Source of the DNA: Marinobacter denitrificans
GTDB taxonomy: Bacteria; Pseudomonadota; Gammaproteobacteria; Pseudomonadales; Oleiphilaceae
Direction of reading: 5' to 3'
Assembly: GCF_008795955.1 (NCBI RefSeq)
Contig: NZ_VMHN01000004.1
Coordinates: forward strand, 124,001-188,000
Length of the DNA: 64,000 bases
A program made the translations under genes and the position numbers. The first letter of the stretch is position 1. The number at the start of each line of letters is the position of its first letter. The notes under the pieces were generated by a model. That model had not been told where the DNA came from. It saw only the letters and a list, made by a program, of their open reading frames with translations, and made no database searches. Below are positions 51,397 through 60,558 of the stretch, piece by piece.

Positions 51397-53994
51397 TCAG
51401 CCGTAAGCACTGGCCTCTTCCGGCGTTCGCCGCCGCAATTGACCGAAGGCCACAAGTCCCAGAAGAATCAGAGCCGGAATGAACATCAGTTCTTTTGGTG
51501 GACGCTCATTCTCGACCTGAACGGCATCAATGGTCCAGCCAAAGCTGATCCCGGCGTCTTCCGCAGGGCTGCCAAAGCCTACGAAATCCACCACCATCTG
51601 CTCACCATCACGGGAGAGCTCCAGGCCTGCCTCCATAAGCCTCTGCTCGGGGGTGTCGGCTTCCGGGAGTGGCAAACTGAGATAGGTCGACACTTCATCT
51701 CCATCCAGCGCCATACCAGAGGCCTGAACAACAAGGGAACCGTCAGCCGGCACGTTCTCAACGAGCTCGACAATGTCAGTGCCGGGCCGATCCTCGGTCG
51801 CCGGATACACCATATCCCACCAGTATCCGGGACGGAACAGGGTGAAGGTGATCAGCAGTAACAGCGCCGATTCCCATTTATAGCTCTTGGTAAACCAGTA
51901 TCCCTGAGTGGCCGCCGAGAACACCAACATGGCCGTTACCGCACTGGCTATCGTGATCAGCAGATCCAGCCAGCCAGTAAGACCGATCAGCAACAACTGG
52001 GTGTTGAAGATGAACATGAATGGAAGAATGGCCGTGCGGATATCATAGGTAAAACCCTGGATCCCCGTTCGTATCGGATCAGCACCCGAAATGGCAGCCG
52101 CCGCGTAGGCGGCCAGCCCCACGGGCGGCGTATCATCCGCCAGAATGCCGAAGTAGAACACAAACAGATGCACCGCAATGAGTGGCACCAACAGTCCGTT
52201 CTGGGCACCGAGAGTGACGATCACCGGTGCCATCAACGTGGAAACTACAATGTAGTTAGCCGTTGTGGGCAGCCCCATGCCGAGAATCAGACTGATAAGG
52301 GCGGTAAAAATCAGCATCAGTAGCAGGTTGCCGCCCGAAATGAACTCCACAAACTGGGTCATTACCAGGCCAACACCGGTGAGGGTCACAGTACCAACAA
52401 CAATACCGGCGGTGGCTGTTGCTACGCCAATACCCACCATGTTCCGCGCCCCTGTCACCAAAGAATGCATCAGGTCGAGGAAACCGGTTTTTGTTTCCGC
52501 CAGGAAGTCGCCTTTCTCGCGAAAAAAAGCCTTGAGCGGCTGCTGGGTTATGACGATGAAAATCATGAACACCGTGGCCCAGAACGCTGACAACTGAGGT
52601 GAAAAGCGCTCAACCGTCAGGCACCAGACCAGTACGACCACCGGCAGCAGGAAATATAAACCGGTCTTCACCGTAGGCCCAACGTCCGGAAGCGTATCCA
52701 TTGCAGCCTCAGGATCGTCCTGCTCCAGCTCCGGGAAGCGGGTTGAATACCAGACCAAGCCGATGTAGACAAAAAGCAGAAGAGGGCTGAGAACCCACAC
52801 CGCAGACTCGCCAAGCACAACCTTGAGCCAGCCAATACCGTAGTAGACCACGAAGGTAAGTGCACTGAGGCCAATCAGAATCACAACCCAGTTCAGCATG
52901 CGCTGAGCCAGTGTCGGACGATTGGGGCGTTCGATTCCTTTCATCTTCAGCTTGCAAGCCTCCAGATGAACGATGTAAATCAACGCCACATAAGAGATCA
53001 ATGCCGGCAATATCGCATGCTTGATGACCTCCAGATAGGAAATCCCCACGTATTCAACCATCAGGAAAGCCGCGGCGCCCATAATTGGCGGGGTCAGCTG
53101 GCCGTTAGTGGAGGCTGCCACCTCAACCGCACCTGCCTTGGTAGCCGGGAAGCCGACCCGCTTCATCAGCGGAATGGTGAAAGTGCCGGTTGTGACCACA
53201 TTGGCAATGGATGAACCGGAAATGACACCACTCAAACCACTGGACACCACAGCGGCTTTCGCAGGCCCGCCACGCATGTGGCCCAGCATGGCATAGGCAA
53301 CCTTGATGAAGTAGTTACCTGCCCCGGCCCGTTCCAGTAACGCCCCGAAGAGAACGAACAGGAATACGAAGCTGGTTGAGACACCCAGGGCAACGCCGAA
53401 AACACCTTCGGTGCCCAGCCACATATGAGACGACAACTTGCTGAAGCTGGCGCCTTTGTGGGAGATAACGTCCGGCATGTACGGCCCGGCGAGCGCATAG
53501 ACAAGGAAGACGCCGGCAACAATGGTCAGCGGCAACCCCAACGCCCGACGGGTAGCCTCCAGCAGCAACACCATACCGCCGAGGGCAACAATCAGATCCT
53601 GGGTTATGGGTGACCCTGGACGCGTAGACAGTTCGTCGTAGAAAAAATACAGATAGGACGCGGCAAAAGCAGCGGCCAGTGCAAGAATCCAGTCGTAAAA
53701 TGGAACGTGATCAACATTCCTTCCCCGAATCATGGGGTACGCGGCAAAAGCCAGGAAGGTGGCAAATGCCAGATGGATAGATCTTGATTCCGTCGAGTTG
53801 AATATACCGAACTCGACAATATAAGGCAGCGGCGACGCTATCCATAGCTGAAAAAGTGACCAGAACAGGGGGACGATAAAGAGTATTCTGGCAGCCATAC
53901 CAGTTGCAGCTCTTCCACCGGTTTCGGTCTGAAGAACCTCTGCAACCTTCTTGCTATCCATCGTATCCCCGGCTCTCGGTTCGCTATTGGCCAT
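51397..53994 (-). CDS. TRAP transporter fused permease (TAXI type, DctQM-like)
   Basis: This 865-residue inner-membrane permease combines the 4-TM small and 12-TM large TRAP subunits in one chain, as is usual for TAXI systems. Signatures are the DctM-like segments SGVISGSSIANVVTTGTFTIP, AAASTNGQLTPPIMGAAAF-type loop and GMGLPTTANYIVVSTLMAP. The C-terminal 150 residues form an extra periplasmic domain and final helix (LMFIPALILLGLVAFGQLRRRTP). It works with the upstream solute receptor; the two are separated by an attenuator. Substrate unknown; TAXI systems often import organic acids or amino acids. Confidence 0.94.
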   Translation of the reverse strand: MANSEPRAGDTMDSKKVAEVLQTETGGRAATGMAARILFIVPLFWSLFQLWIASPLPYIVEFGIFNSTESRSIHLAFATFLAFAAYPMIRGRNVDHVPFYDWILALAAAFAASYLYFFYDELSTRPGSPITQDLIVALGGMVLLLEATRRALGLPLTIVAGVFLVYALAGPYMPDVISHKGASFSKLSSHMWLGTEGVFGVALGVSTSFVFLFVLFGALLERAGAGNYFIKVAYAMLGHMRGGPAKAAVVSSGLSGVISGSSIANVVTTGTFTIPLMKRVGFPATKAGAVEVAASTNGQLTPPIMGAAAFLMVEYVGISYLEVIKHAILPALISYVALIYIVHLEACKLKMKGIERPNRPTLAQRMLNWVVILIGLSALTFVVYYGIGWLKVVLGESAVWVLSPLLLFVYIGLVWYSTRFPELEQDDPEAAMDTLPDVGPTVKTGLYFLLPVVVLVWCLTVERFSPQLSAFWATVFMIFIVITQQPLKAFFREKGDFLAETKTGFLDLMHSLVTGARNMVGIGVATATAGIVVGTVTLTGVGLVMTQFVEFISGGNLLLMLIFTALISLILGMGLPTTANYIVVSTLMAPVIVTLGAQNGLLVPLIAVHLFVFYFGILADDTPPVGLAAYAAAAISGADPIRTGIQGFTYDIRTAILPFMFIFNTQLLLIGLTGWLDLLITIASAVTAMLVFSAATQGYWFTKSYKWESALLLLITFTLFRPGYWWDMVYPATEDRPGTDIVELVENVPADGSLVVQASGMALDGDEVSTYLSLPLPEADTPEQRLMEAGLELSRDGEQMVVDFVGFGSPAEDAGISFGWTIDAVQVENERPPKELMFIPALILLGLVAFGQLRRRTPEEASAYG

Positions 53995-54029
53995 AGCTGG
54001 GTCCTGTAGAATATAGCGGGTCGGAGATC

Positions 54030-54059
54030 AAAACACCGCAGGCTGGAATGCCTGCGGTG
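54030..54059 (-). terminator. Intra-operon attenuator between TAXI receptor and permease
   Basis: A perfect 10-bp stem (CACCGCAGGC / GCCTGCGGTG) with a 6-base loop is followed on the minus strand by TTTTGAT. It lies 20 bases after the receptor stop and 36 before the permease start. Partial termination here would give more receptor than permease. Confidence 0.75.
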
Positions 54060-54079
54060 CTGTTTTACCGGTTACAGGA

Positions 54080-55063
54080 TCAGTCGATCAGGCCGGCTTC
54101 TTTGTAGTACTTCTCGGCGCCAGGGTGCAGAGGTGCACTCAGGGCATCCGATGCCATTTCTTCTTTATTCAGGACGCCGAATGCCGGATGCAGACGCTTG
54201 AAGCTGTCAAAGTTTTCAAAGACTGCCTTGACCACTTCATACACTACGTCCTCCGAAACATCTGTTGAGGACACAAATGTCGCTGCAACACCAAAGGTAG
54301 TAGTGTCCTCGTCGCTGCCCCGATACATTCCACCAGGAATAGTGGCTTCCCGATAATACGGGTTCTCGTCGATAAGCGCTTTGGTCGCCTCGTTATCAAC
54401 ACTGACGATCACGCTGTCGCAGGAGGTTGTTGCTTCCTTGATGGCACCGGAAGGGTGGCCAACTGTATAGAAGAAAGCATCGATGTTGCCGTCACACAGC
54501 GCCTGGGATTGCTCAGCTGCCTTCAATTCCGCGGCCAGGGAGAACTTGTCCATAGTCCAGCCCATCTCATCCATCAGAACCTCTGCCGTGGCACGCTGAC
54601 CAGAGCCCGGATTGCCCACGGAAACCCTTTTGCCTTCCAGGTCTTCGAAGGTCTTGATGCCGGAGCCCTTGCTGGCTACCACAGTGAATGGTTCCGGGTG
54701 AAGCGAAAATACGGCACGGAGCTTCTCGTTCTTGCCGTCCTTTTCAAACTCACTGGTGCCATTGTAGGCATGGTATTGCCAGTCAGACTGGGCCACAGCC
54801 AGATCCAGCTCACCCTGACGGATGGCATTCAGGTTATAGACCGACCCACCTGTGCTCTCAACAGAGCAGCGGATACCGTGTTCCTTTCGGTCCATATTGA
54901 CCAGCCGGCAAATCGCACCGCCGGCCGGGTAGTAAACCCCGGTTACACCACCGGTGCCGATGGTGACAAACTGCTGTTCCTGGGCACTCACAGCGGTAGA
55001 GGTCGCTCCGAAGCTGACTGCGGCCGCAACCGCAAGTGCGGAAAATTTCTGTTTCAGTGGCAT
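54080..55063 (-). CDS. TAXI family TRAP solute-binding receptor
   Basis: This 327-residue periplasmic protein has a signal peptide ending near residue 27 ([10 protein letters not shown]) and TAXI motifs: [24 protein letters not shown], then [20 protein letters not shown] and [24 protein letters not shown] (each in part). TAXI receptors bind the substrate outside and hand it to the fused permease. It is the upstream member of the pair. Low-level promoter features were not resolved. Confidence 0.96.
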   Translation of the reverse strand: MPLKQKFSALAVAAAVSFGATSTAVSAQEQQFVTIGTGGVTGVYYPAGGAICRLVNMDRKEHGIRCSVESTGGSVYNLNAIRQGELDLAVAQSDWQYHAYNGTSEFEKDGKNEKLRAVFSLHPEPFTVVASKGSGIKTFEDLEGKRVSVGNPGSGQRATAEVLMDEMGWTMDKFSLAAELKAAEQSQALCDGNIDAFFYTVGHPSGAIKEATTSCDSVIVSVDNEATKALIDENPYYREATIPGGMYRGSDEDTTTFGVAATFVSSTDVSEDVVYEVVKAVFENFDSFKRLHPAFGVLNKEEMASDALSAPLHPGAEKYYKEAGLID

Positions 55064-55205
55064 GACTTTTCCCTTTTGTGTTCGTTATTGCTTTTTTTTG
55101 GCCTGTGCACTCACACAGACACTCTCCACTTTCGCCCTAAAACATAGACCAATTCTGGACATAAATAAAGCCAGGATTAGCACGCTAACCACTTGAGCAA
55201 GAAAC

Positions 55206-55232
55206 AAAAAAGCCCGCAACGCGGGCTTTTTT
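55206..55232. terminator. Terminator between RND gene and TAXI receptor
   Basis: A 12-bp stem (AAAAAAGCCCGC / GCGGGCTTTTTT) with a 3-base loop has A and T runs on both sides and can stop transcription in both directions. Its main job is ending the DUF1329-YCF48-RND unit on the minus strand. Confidence 0.95.
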
Positions 55233-55247
55233 GATCAAGCGCAAAGC

Positions 55248-57635
55248 TTATTTGCTTGCGCGGGCCTTGGCAACCATGCGGTCCGGGCGCAGCAGGAAGC
55301 GCGCCAGAGCCGGAAGTAACCAGATGGAACCGACCATGTTCCAGATGAACATGAAGAACAACAATAGCCCCATATCCGCCTGGAACTTGATGGGGGAGAA
55401 GATCCAGGTGACCACACCAATACCGAGTGTAACGCCGGTAAAGATAACAGCCTTACCCGTAGACCTGAGGGTCTCGAAATAGGCTTCCTGGAGCGTCTTG
55501 CCCTCAAGCAGGAACTTCTCAAGCTTGCTGTAGATATAGATGCCGTAGTCGACACCGATACCCACACCCAGCGCAATAACCGGCAATGTCGCGACCTTGA
55601 TGCCGATACCGGACACCGCCATGATCGCTTCGGCCAGAATGGACGTCAGCCCCAGCGGAATCAGAATACACAACACCGCCCGGATGGAGCGGAACGTCAG
55701 CAGGCACAGGGAAGCGACCACACCATAGACGAAGATCAGCATCATGTTCTTGGCGCTGGAAATAACATCGTTGGTAGCAGCTTCCACACCTGCGTTACCG
55801 GCACCCAGCAGGAACGTGTGCTCATCGCTGTTATTATTGCTGGCAAACTCCTCGACTCGCTCCGTCACTGTCTTCAGTGTTTCGGCCTTGTGGTCCTCAA
55901 GGAAAACAAGTACTGGCGTCAGGTCACAGTTGGTGTTGATCAGCCCTGCCGGGGCCTCACGAATGGAGGCATTGATGATGGTCTGGTTGCGGGAAATTTC
56001 ATACCACTTCCAGTTGCCCTCGTTCAGCGCCTTCGTGACCAGTTTGGACACGTTCGCCAGGGAGGCGGAGGACTGAACACCCGGGGTATTCTGCAGCTCC
56101 CACTGCAACGTATCCATGGCCCGGAGAGTGTTGTACTGGGTACACTGCTCTTCCTCTGTCTTGACCATGACTACCAGGACATCGGCACTCGTCGAGTAGT
56201 TATCGATGATGAAAGCATTGTCCTTGTTGTAGCGCGAGTCTGCTCGCAACTCCGGCGCGCCCTGATCAAGGTCACCAACCTTCAGATCCTGCTTGTAGTA
56301 AAGGCCAAGCCCAAGGCCAATCACTGCAATCAACAGCGAAATCGGAGCCACACCCGGGTGCGCAAAGTAAGACATGATGCGCCACTTGCGGTCCTGCTTC
56401 TCGCCGTGGTTCTGCACATGACGAACGCCACCTTTGGAAATACCCAGGTATGACATGATCAGTACATGCAGTACCAGGTTTGTCAGGATAACGAACGCCA
56501 CACCAATGCCAGCTGCAACCGCGAGATCCCGGATAACATCAATCTCGATAAAGAACAGGGTCAGGAAGCCGAAGGCGTCGGAAATCAGAGCCAGCATGCC
56601 CGGGATGTAGAGAGCCCGGAAGGCCAGGCGGGCAGCAGTGACGGAATCAAACCCTTTCGCTGCTTCCACTGCCATGGCGTTGACGATCTGAACCCCGTGA
56701 CTGATACCAATGGCAAACACCAGGAACGGAACCAGTACCGAGTACGGATCCAGCCCATATCCCAACAAGCGCAAGGTTCCCAGCTGCAGGAACACAGCAA
56801 TGATAGAAGTAAACACCGGCACCAGTGTTCCGGTAATACAGCGGGAATAACCGTACAACAGCAGCGTGGTCAGAATGATGGTAATGCCGGCAAACCAGGC
56901 AATCGAGCCGATGCCTTCAATCAGGTCACCCACTTTCTTCGCAAAGCCGACAATATGAATATCAATGTTCGGATTCTGCGCTTCGTATTTGTCCCGGATC
57001 TTTTCTTCCAGTTGACGGGAAAACTCGCCGTAGTCCAGCGGCTCGCCGGTTTCCGGGTTGTTCTCGTACAAAGGCGCATACACGATGGTGGAACGGAAGT
57101 TGTCTGAAATCAGGCGTCCCACTTCGTTTGACCTGAGCACATTCTGGCGCAGTTGCTCCAGACTGTCCCTGGAAGAACCGTCGTAGTTATCCGGAATAAC
57201 CGTACCACCCTGGAACCCCTGCTCAGTGACTTCCACCCAGCGAACGTTTGAGGTCCAGAGTGATTTCAGCCCTGAACGGTCAACCCCATTAAGGTAGAAC
57301 ACCTCATCGGTGATCTGCTTCAGGGTCTCCATGTATTCCTGGGTGAAGATATCGCCTTCTTCCACTTCCACGGCAATACGTACAAAGTTGCCCAGGTTCT
57401 CCAGGTCGTTCCGGTGCTCCAGCATGTTGACGATGTATGGATGCTCAAGCGGAATCATCCGCTCAAAACTGGCGTCCGGCTGGATTTTGACGGCGTTATA
57501 GCCGAGAAACAGTGTCAGGAAGAAAAATGCAATCAGGATAAGTGCCCGATTGTTGAAGATCAGCCGCTCCAGAAACGGTTCTGCCTTCGGTGTAGTCAGG
57601 TAATGCTCGCCCTTGTCATGCTTCGGGTTCGACAT
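55248..57635 (-). CDS. RND superfamily transporter (MMPL/HAE3-like)
   Basis: The 795-residue protein has the doubled RND layout: TM1 at about 30-50, a large periplasmic loop, TM2-6 at about 245-410, TM7 near 435, another loop, then TM8-12 at about 655-785. Conserved segments include LVPFLVFAIGISHGVQIVNAM and ALGVGIGVDYGIYIYSK, where D is a likely proton-relay residue. RND proteins of this HAE3/MMPL group move lipids, hopanoids or other hydrophobic molecules. It follows the YCF48 gene by 46 bases, and DUF1329 comes before that; such sets occur in Pseudomonas relatives, to my knowledge near lipid or steroid utilisation genes. The DUF1302 partner often seen in those sets is missing here. Confidence 0.93.
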   Translation of the reverse strand: MSNPKHDKGEHYLTTPKAEPFLERLIFNNRALILIAFFFLTLFLGYNAVKIQPDASFERMIPLEHPYIVNMLEHRNDLENLGNFVRIAVEVEEGDIFTQEYMETLKQITDEVFYLNGVDRSGLKSLWTSNVRWVEVTEQGFQGGTVIPDNYDGSSRDSLEQLRQNVLRSNEVGRLISDNFRSTIVYAPLYENNPETGEPLDYGEFSRQLEEKIRDKYEAQNPNIDIHIVGFAKKVGDLIEGIGSIAWFAGITIILTTLLLYGYSRCITGTLVPVFTSIIAVFLQLGTLRLLGYGLDPYSVLVPFLVFAIGISHGVQIVNAMAVEAAKGFDSVTAARLAFRALYIPGMLALISDAFGFLTLFFIEIDVIRDLAVAAGIGVAFVILTNLVLHVLIMSYLGISKGGVRHVQNHGEKQDRKWRIMSYFAHPGVAPISLLIAVIGLGLGLYYKQDLKVGDLDQGAPELRADSRYNKDNAFIIDNYSTSADVLVVMVKTEEEQCTQYNTLRAMDTLQWELQNTPGVQSSASLANVSKLVTKALNEGNWKWYEISRNQTIINASIREAPAGLINTNCDLTPVLVFLEDHKAETLKTVTERVEEFASNNNSDEHTFLLGAGNAGVEAATNDVISSAKNMMLIFVYGVVASLCLLTFRSIRAVLCILIPLGLTSILAEAIMAVSGIGIKVATLPVIALGVGIGVDYGIYIYSKLEKFLLEGKTLQEAYFETLRSTGKAVIFTGVTLGIGVVTWIFSPIKFQADMGLLLFFMFIWNMVGSIWLLPALARFLLRPDRMVAKARASK

Positions 57636-57681
57636 TCAAAAGCCCCTCTCGTTTTCAATCTGTTGGTGCCGCATCAGGGCG

Positions 57682-58830
57682 TTATTGAAGGTTCTTGCCG
57701 CGGGCATCGGTATGCTTCACGCCACCCTCGCCCACGATCAGGAGGTTGGTTCCAGAGAGCGGGACAACGTCCATCACACCTTCCCGGTCATCCCGGGAAT
57801 AGGGCCGGAAAGACGTGCCGCCGTTGGTGCTCATCAGAACCGTGCCACCGTTACCAACCAGGGTAATTCTTCCGTCGTCTGACACAGCACCATTATTGAG
57901 CGTTGCGCCGGCCTCGTTCGGAACCACCTTCCAGCTCTTGCCCAGGTCGGTGGAGAGGAACATGTTACCGCGCAAGCCGAACGCCAGAACCTCGTTCACC
58001 TGGCCTGTGCCAATGGCACCAAACAGTGAACCTTCATAGGGGCTTTCACGTTTTTCCCAGCTTTCGCCGCCATCAACAGAGACGAAGATCTGGCCGGCCT
58101 CACCCACAATCACCAGCGCACCTCCGGTGATTTGAGTAATGGCGTTAAGGTGGAACCCGGTGGGATTCTCAAGCCTGGGCGCCCAGTCACGCCAGGTTTC
58201 GCCACCGTCTGTGGTACGCAGAAACATGCCGTAGGCACCTACCACAAAACCGTGGTCTTCGTTTTCAAACCAGACATCAAGAAACGGATTTACCGGACCA
58301 ATTTCAAGATCAGATTCCAGGTTTTCCATTGAGAAGAACAGGTCATCCAGTGCCCACTCCAGATCGGCTTTTTCTTCTTCAGGGGCCTCTTCGATTTTCT
58401 GTTCCATCTCTTCGATCTGCTGCTGGCGGCTTTCGATGGCCAGCTCTGCAGCTTCAATGCCCGTCAGCTGCAGTTCCCAGGTCTTACCCGCGTCACCGGA
58501 ATGGAGAACCACACCGCTATGCCCTACAGCCCAGCCTTCGGCCTCTGTGCCAAAGTCAACGCCGGTCAGGGTCGCGCTGACGGGGACCTGGCCCTGCACC
58601 CAGGTTTCGCCCTGATCATCAGAAAATATGATATGACCACGTTCACCAGCCGCCACGATACGCTCACCTGCGCGATCCGCGTCATTGAGCAGATTCTCTG
58701 CCGCAAGCATAGTGGGCCGGGAAGGGGTTTCGATGATATCTGCAAGCGCAAACACCGAGGGTGCAGACATTGCCATGGACACTCCAAGACAGGCCGCTCC
58801 CAGAGTCTTGCACATCAACCTTGTAGCCAT
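57682..58830 (-). CDS. YCF48-like exported beta-propeller protein
   Basis: This 382-residue protein has a signal peptide (about 1-28) and repeats of the YCF48/photosystem II stability factor type: SDDQGETWVQGQV, HSGDAGKTWELQL, TTDGGETWRDWA, SVDGGESWEKRE, STDLGKSWKVVP and STNGGTSFRPYS. In heterotrophs such proteins have nothing to do with photosynthesis and are found with RND transporters. A charged helical insert at about 140-185 (many E and Q) interrupts the propeller, possibly a contact arm for the RND partner. Neighbours: DUF1329 upstream, RND downstream. Confidence 0.9.
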   Translation of the reverse strand: MATRLMCKTLGAACLGVSMAMSAPSVFALADIIETPSRPTMLAAENLLNDADRAGERIVAAGERGHIIFSDDQGETWVQGQVPVSATLTGVDFGTEAEGWAVGHSGVVLHSGDAGKTWELQLTGIEAAELAIESRQQQIEEMEQKIEEAPEEEKADLEWALDDLFFSMENLESDLEIGPVNPFLDVWFENEDHGFVVGAYGMFLRTTDGGETWRDWAPRLENPTGFHLNAITQITGGALVIVGEAGQIFVSVDGGESWEKRESPYEGSLFGAIGTGQVNEVLAFGLRGNMFLSTDLGKSWKVVPNEAGATLNNGAVSDDGRITLVGNGGTVLMSTNGGTSFRPYSRDDREGVMDVVPLSGTNLLIVGEGGVKHTDARGKNLQ

Positions 58831-58874
58831 TCAGATTGCCTATATGTTGTGTTGAACTGTGTCACTCTGATTAC

Positions 58875-58934
58875 GCCGGTAATACCGGCCGATACTATGA
58901 ATATACCGGTGGCCTTGCGACCACCGGTATATTC
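58875..58934. repeat. Two adjacent stem-loops in the DUF1329-YCF48 gap
   Basis: Stem 1: GCCGGT/ACCGGC (58875-58889). Stem 2: perfect 14 bp, GAATATACCGGTGG / CCACCGGTATATTC (58899-58912 and 58921-58934), loop of 8. Both share the CCGGT core. No T-run follows on either strand, so this is more likely an RNA-stability or processing element than a terminator. Confidence 0.7.
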
Positions 58935-58984
58935 GTCGCCATCCGTCTCTGGCGAAAGCCTTTTTTTGCCAACAGGCGCCGTCG

Positions 58985-60373
58985 TTAACGTACACTCCTG
59001 CGACGCAGGGAAGCCGGGGAGAAATAGCGGCGGTTGGGCACATCATCCGTAAACTTACGGGTGGAGGGTTCTTCGGTATCAAGACCCAGCACGTGATAGC
59101 GACGTGCCTGGAGGTCGTGATACACATCCAGAACAGTCCACACGCCCGGCAGTTCATAATAGTTCTTCGCCATACCCATGGTCACGCGCCATAGTTCACC
59201 ACGGCCGTCATACTGGTCCAGCAGCACGGTATTCCAGCTGTCCGCATCCACATAAAAACGACGCTTGCCGTAGATGTGGCGCTCACCCTGCTTCAGGGTA
59301 GCCTCGACAACATGCACACGGTGTAATTCCCAACGGGTCAGGTCCGGATTCAGATGGGAAATGCCCAGAATTTCTGAATAGGGAGTGCCTTTCTCACCCA
59401 GGCGGTAGTTGTTGTAAGGAATGTAGATCTCACGCATTCCCTCGTAGTTCCAGTTATACCGGTCAAGCGCGCCGTTAAAGATGTCGGTATCGTCGGCGGT
59501 TCTGAGGTTGTCGGCAGCTGCAATCGGAGAATCATAGCCCAGATTCGGGGCACGACGAACGCGACGCTGGCCCGCATTATAGCCCCATCCGTTACGTGGA
59601 TTGATAATCTGGTTCAGGGTTTCGTGGATCAGGATGGCACCACCAGCCAGACGGGGTGGAGACTGGGTGAACGAAAGGTAGTAGAAAATAACGTTGTCCA
59701 GCTCTTTTTCACTGCCTTCCGGATTGTAGTAATTGAAGAAGGCTTCCTGCTGCGAGGTAACCAGGGAATAATCCCCGTCGGTCTGAACCGCAACTTCACT
59801 GGAGCGACGGGTTACGGAGACTCCGCGCCAGCGGGTCAGGTGGTTCCAGATTACCTGCCAGGCTTTTTCTTCATCGTTGCCGTGCAGAATCGGGAACGGA
59901 TAGCCGGCAAAGGCGCCATCGATGCCCTCACCGTTACCGACGACCTCTGCTTCAACCGCATTCTCTTTGGTATTTTCAGCAACCCACTCCGGTACCGCAT
60001 GGGTACGCCGGCTCTTGTAGATCGGGATACGGAATGTGGTGGGGTAGGTATCCAGCATGGCGCGAAGGCCGTCCGTCAGATACTCGTCGTACTGCTCCAT
60101 GTTCGAGGCGTTGATGGTAAACAGCACTTCATCATCCGGGAACGGATTGATGTGATGCTGACCACTACCTTCATACCCGGCGGGGGCTTCAGTCAGCCCA
60201 CCGGTCCAGGGCGGGATGGTTCCCGCATCGTTACCAGCTTTCACTGAGCCGAACGGAGTCAGATCCTGACCGAGTCGAGCGGCTTCACTGGAAGAGACAG
60301 CAGCACTGACTGGCATGGCGAAGACAGAAAACGCAAACAAACTGCCCAGAATTACGTTGTTTTTGTATTTCAT
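58985..60373 (-). CDS. DUF1329 exported protein (LolA/LppX-like fold family)
   Basis: This 462-residue protein has a clear signal peptide (SLFAFSVFAMPVSAAVS, cleavage near 24) and the usual start of the family, LGQDLTPFGSVKAGNDAGTIP with a P-x-WTGGLTEAP continuation. The family is predicted to fold like outer-membrane lipoprotein carriers (LolA/LppX) and occurs with RND transporters and DUF1302 proteins. A periplasmic shuttle of hydrophobic molecules between the RND pump and the outer membrane is inferred. First gene of the set DUF1329-YCF48-RND. A 9-bp inverted repeat sits about 60-100 bases upstream. Confidence 0.92.
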   Translation of the reverse strand: MKYKNNVILGSLFAFSVFAMPVSAAVSSSEAARLGQDLTPFGSVKAGNDAGTIPPWTGGLTEAPAGYEGSGQHHINPFPDDEVLFTINASNMEQYDEYLTDGLRAMLDTYPTTFRIPIYKSRRTHAVPEWVAENTKENAVEAEVVGNGEGIDGAFAGYPFPILHGNDEEKAWQVIWNHLTRWRGVSVTRRSSEVAVQTDGDYSLVTSQQEAFFNYYNPEGSEKELDNVIFYYLSFTQSPPRLAGGAILIHETLNQIINPRNGWGYNAGQRRVRRAPNLGYDSPIAAADNLRTADDTDIFNGALDRYNWNYEGMREIYIPYNNYRLGEKGTPYSEILGISHLNPDLTRWELHRVHVVEATLKQGERHIYGKRRFYVDADSWNTVLLDQYDGRGELWRVTMGMAKNYYELPGVWTVLDVYHDLQARRYHVLGLDTEEPSTRKFTDDVPNRRYFSPASLRRRSVR

Positions 60374-60434
60374 TGTTTAACCTTAAACCTGTCTGAAAGC
60401 CCTGTATAAGGCTTTTCTTATTGTGTTGTCATGG

Positions 60435-60473
60435 AATATCGGCTCCTGACAGATTAGCGGATTGGCCGATATT
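60435..60473 (-). promoter_or_regulatory. Inverted repeat upstream of DUF1329 (candidate operator)
   Basis: AATATCGGC (60435-60443) and GCCGATATT (60465-60473) form a 9-bp perfect inverted repeat with a 21-base spacer, about 62 bases upstream of the DUF1329 start. Its place suits a regulator-binding site; no regulator gene is nearby. Confidence 0.4.
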
Positions 60474-60498
60474 GTCTATCGACCGAAAGTGCGATTTT

Positions 60499-60540
60499 GT
60501 ATCCGTCTGAGACAGCCGCTGTGAATACCCAGACGGATAC
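60499..60540. repeat. Long stem-loop between pepN and DUF1329
   Basis: GTATCCGTCTG and CAGACGGATAC form an 11-bp stem; the loop holds an inner ACAG/CTGT helix. It lies 19 bases after the pepN stop but has no T-run on the minus strand, so it is at best an atypical terminator or a 3'-end stabiliser. Confidence 0.6.
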
Positions 60541-60558
60541 GCCTACTAAACGTTCCAT

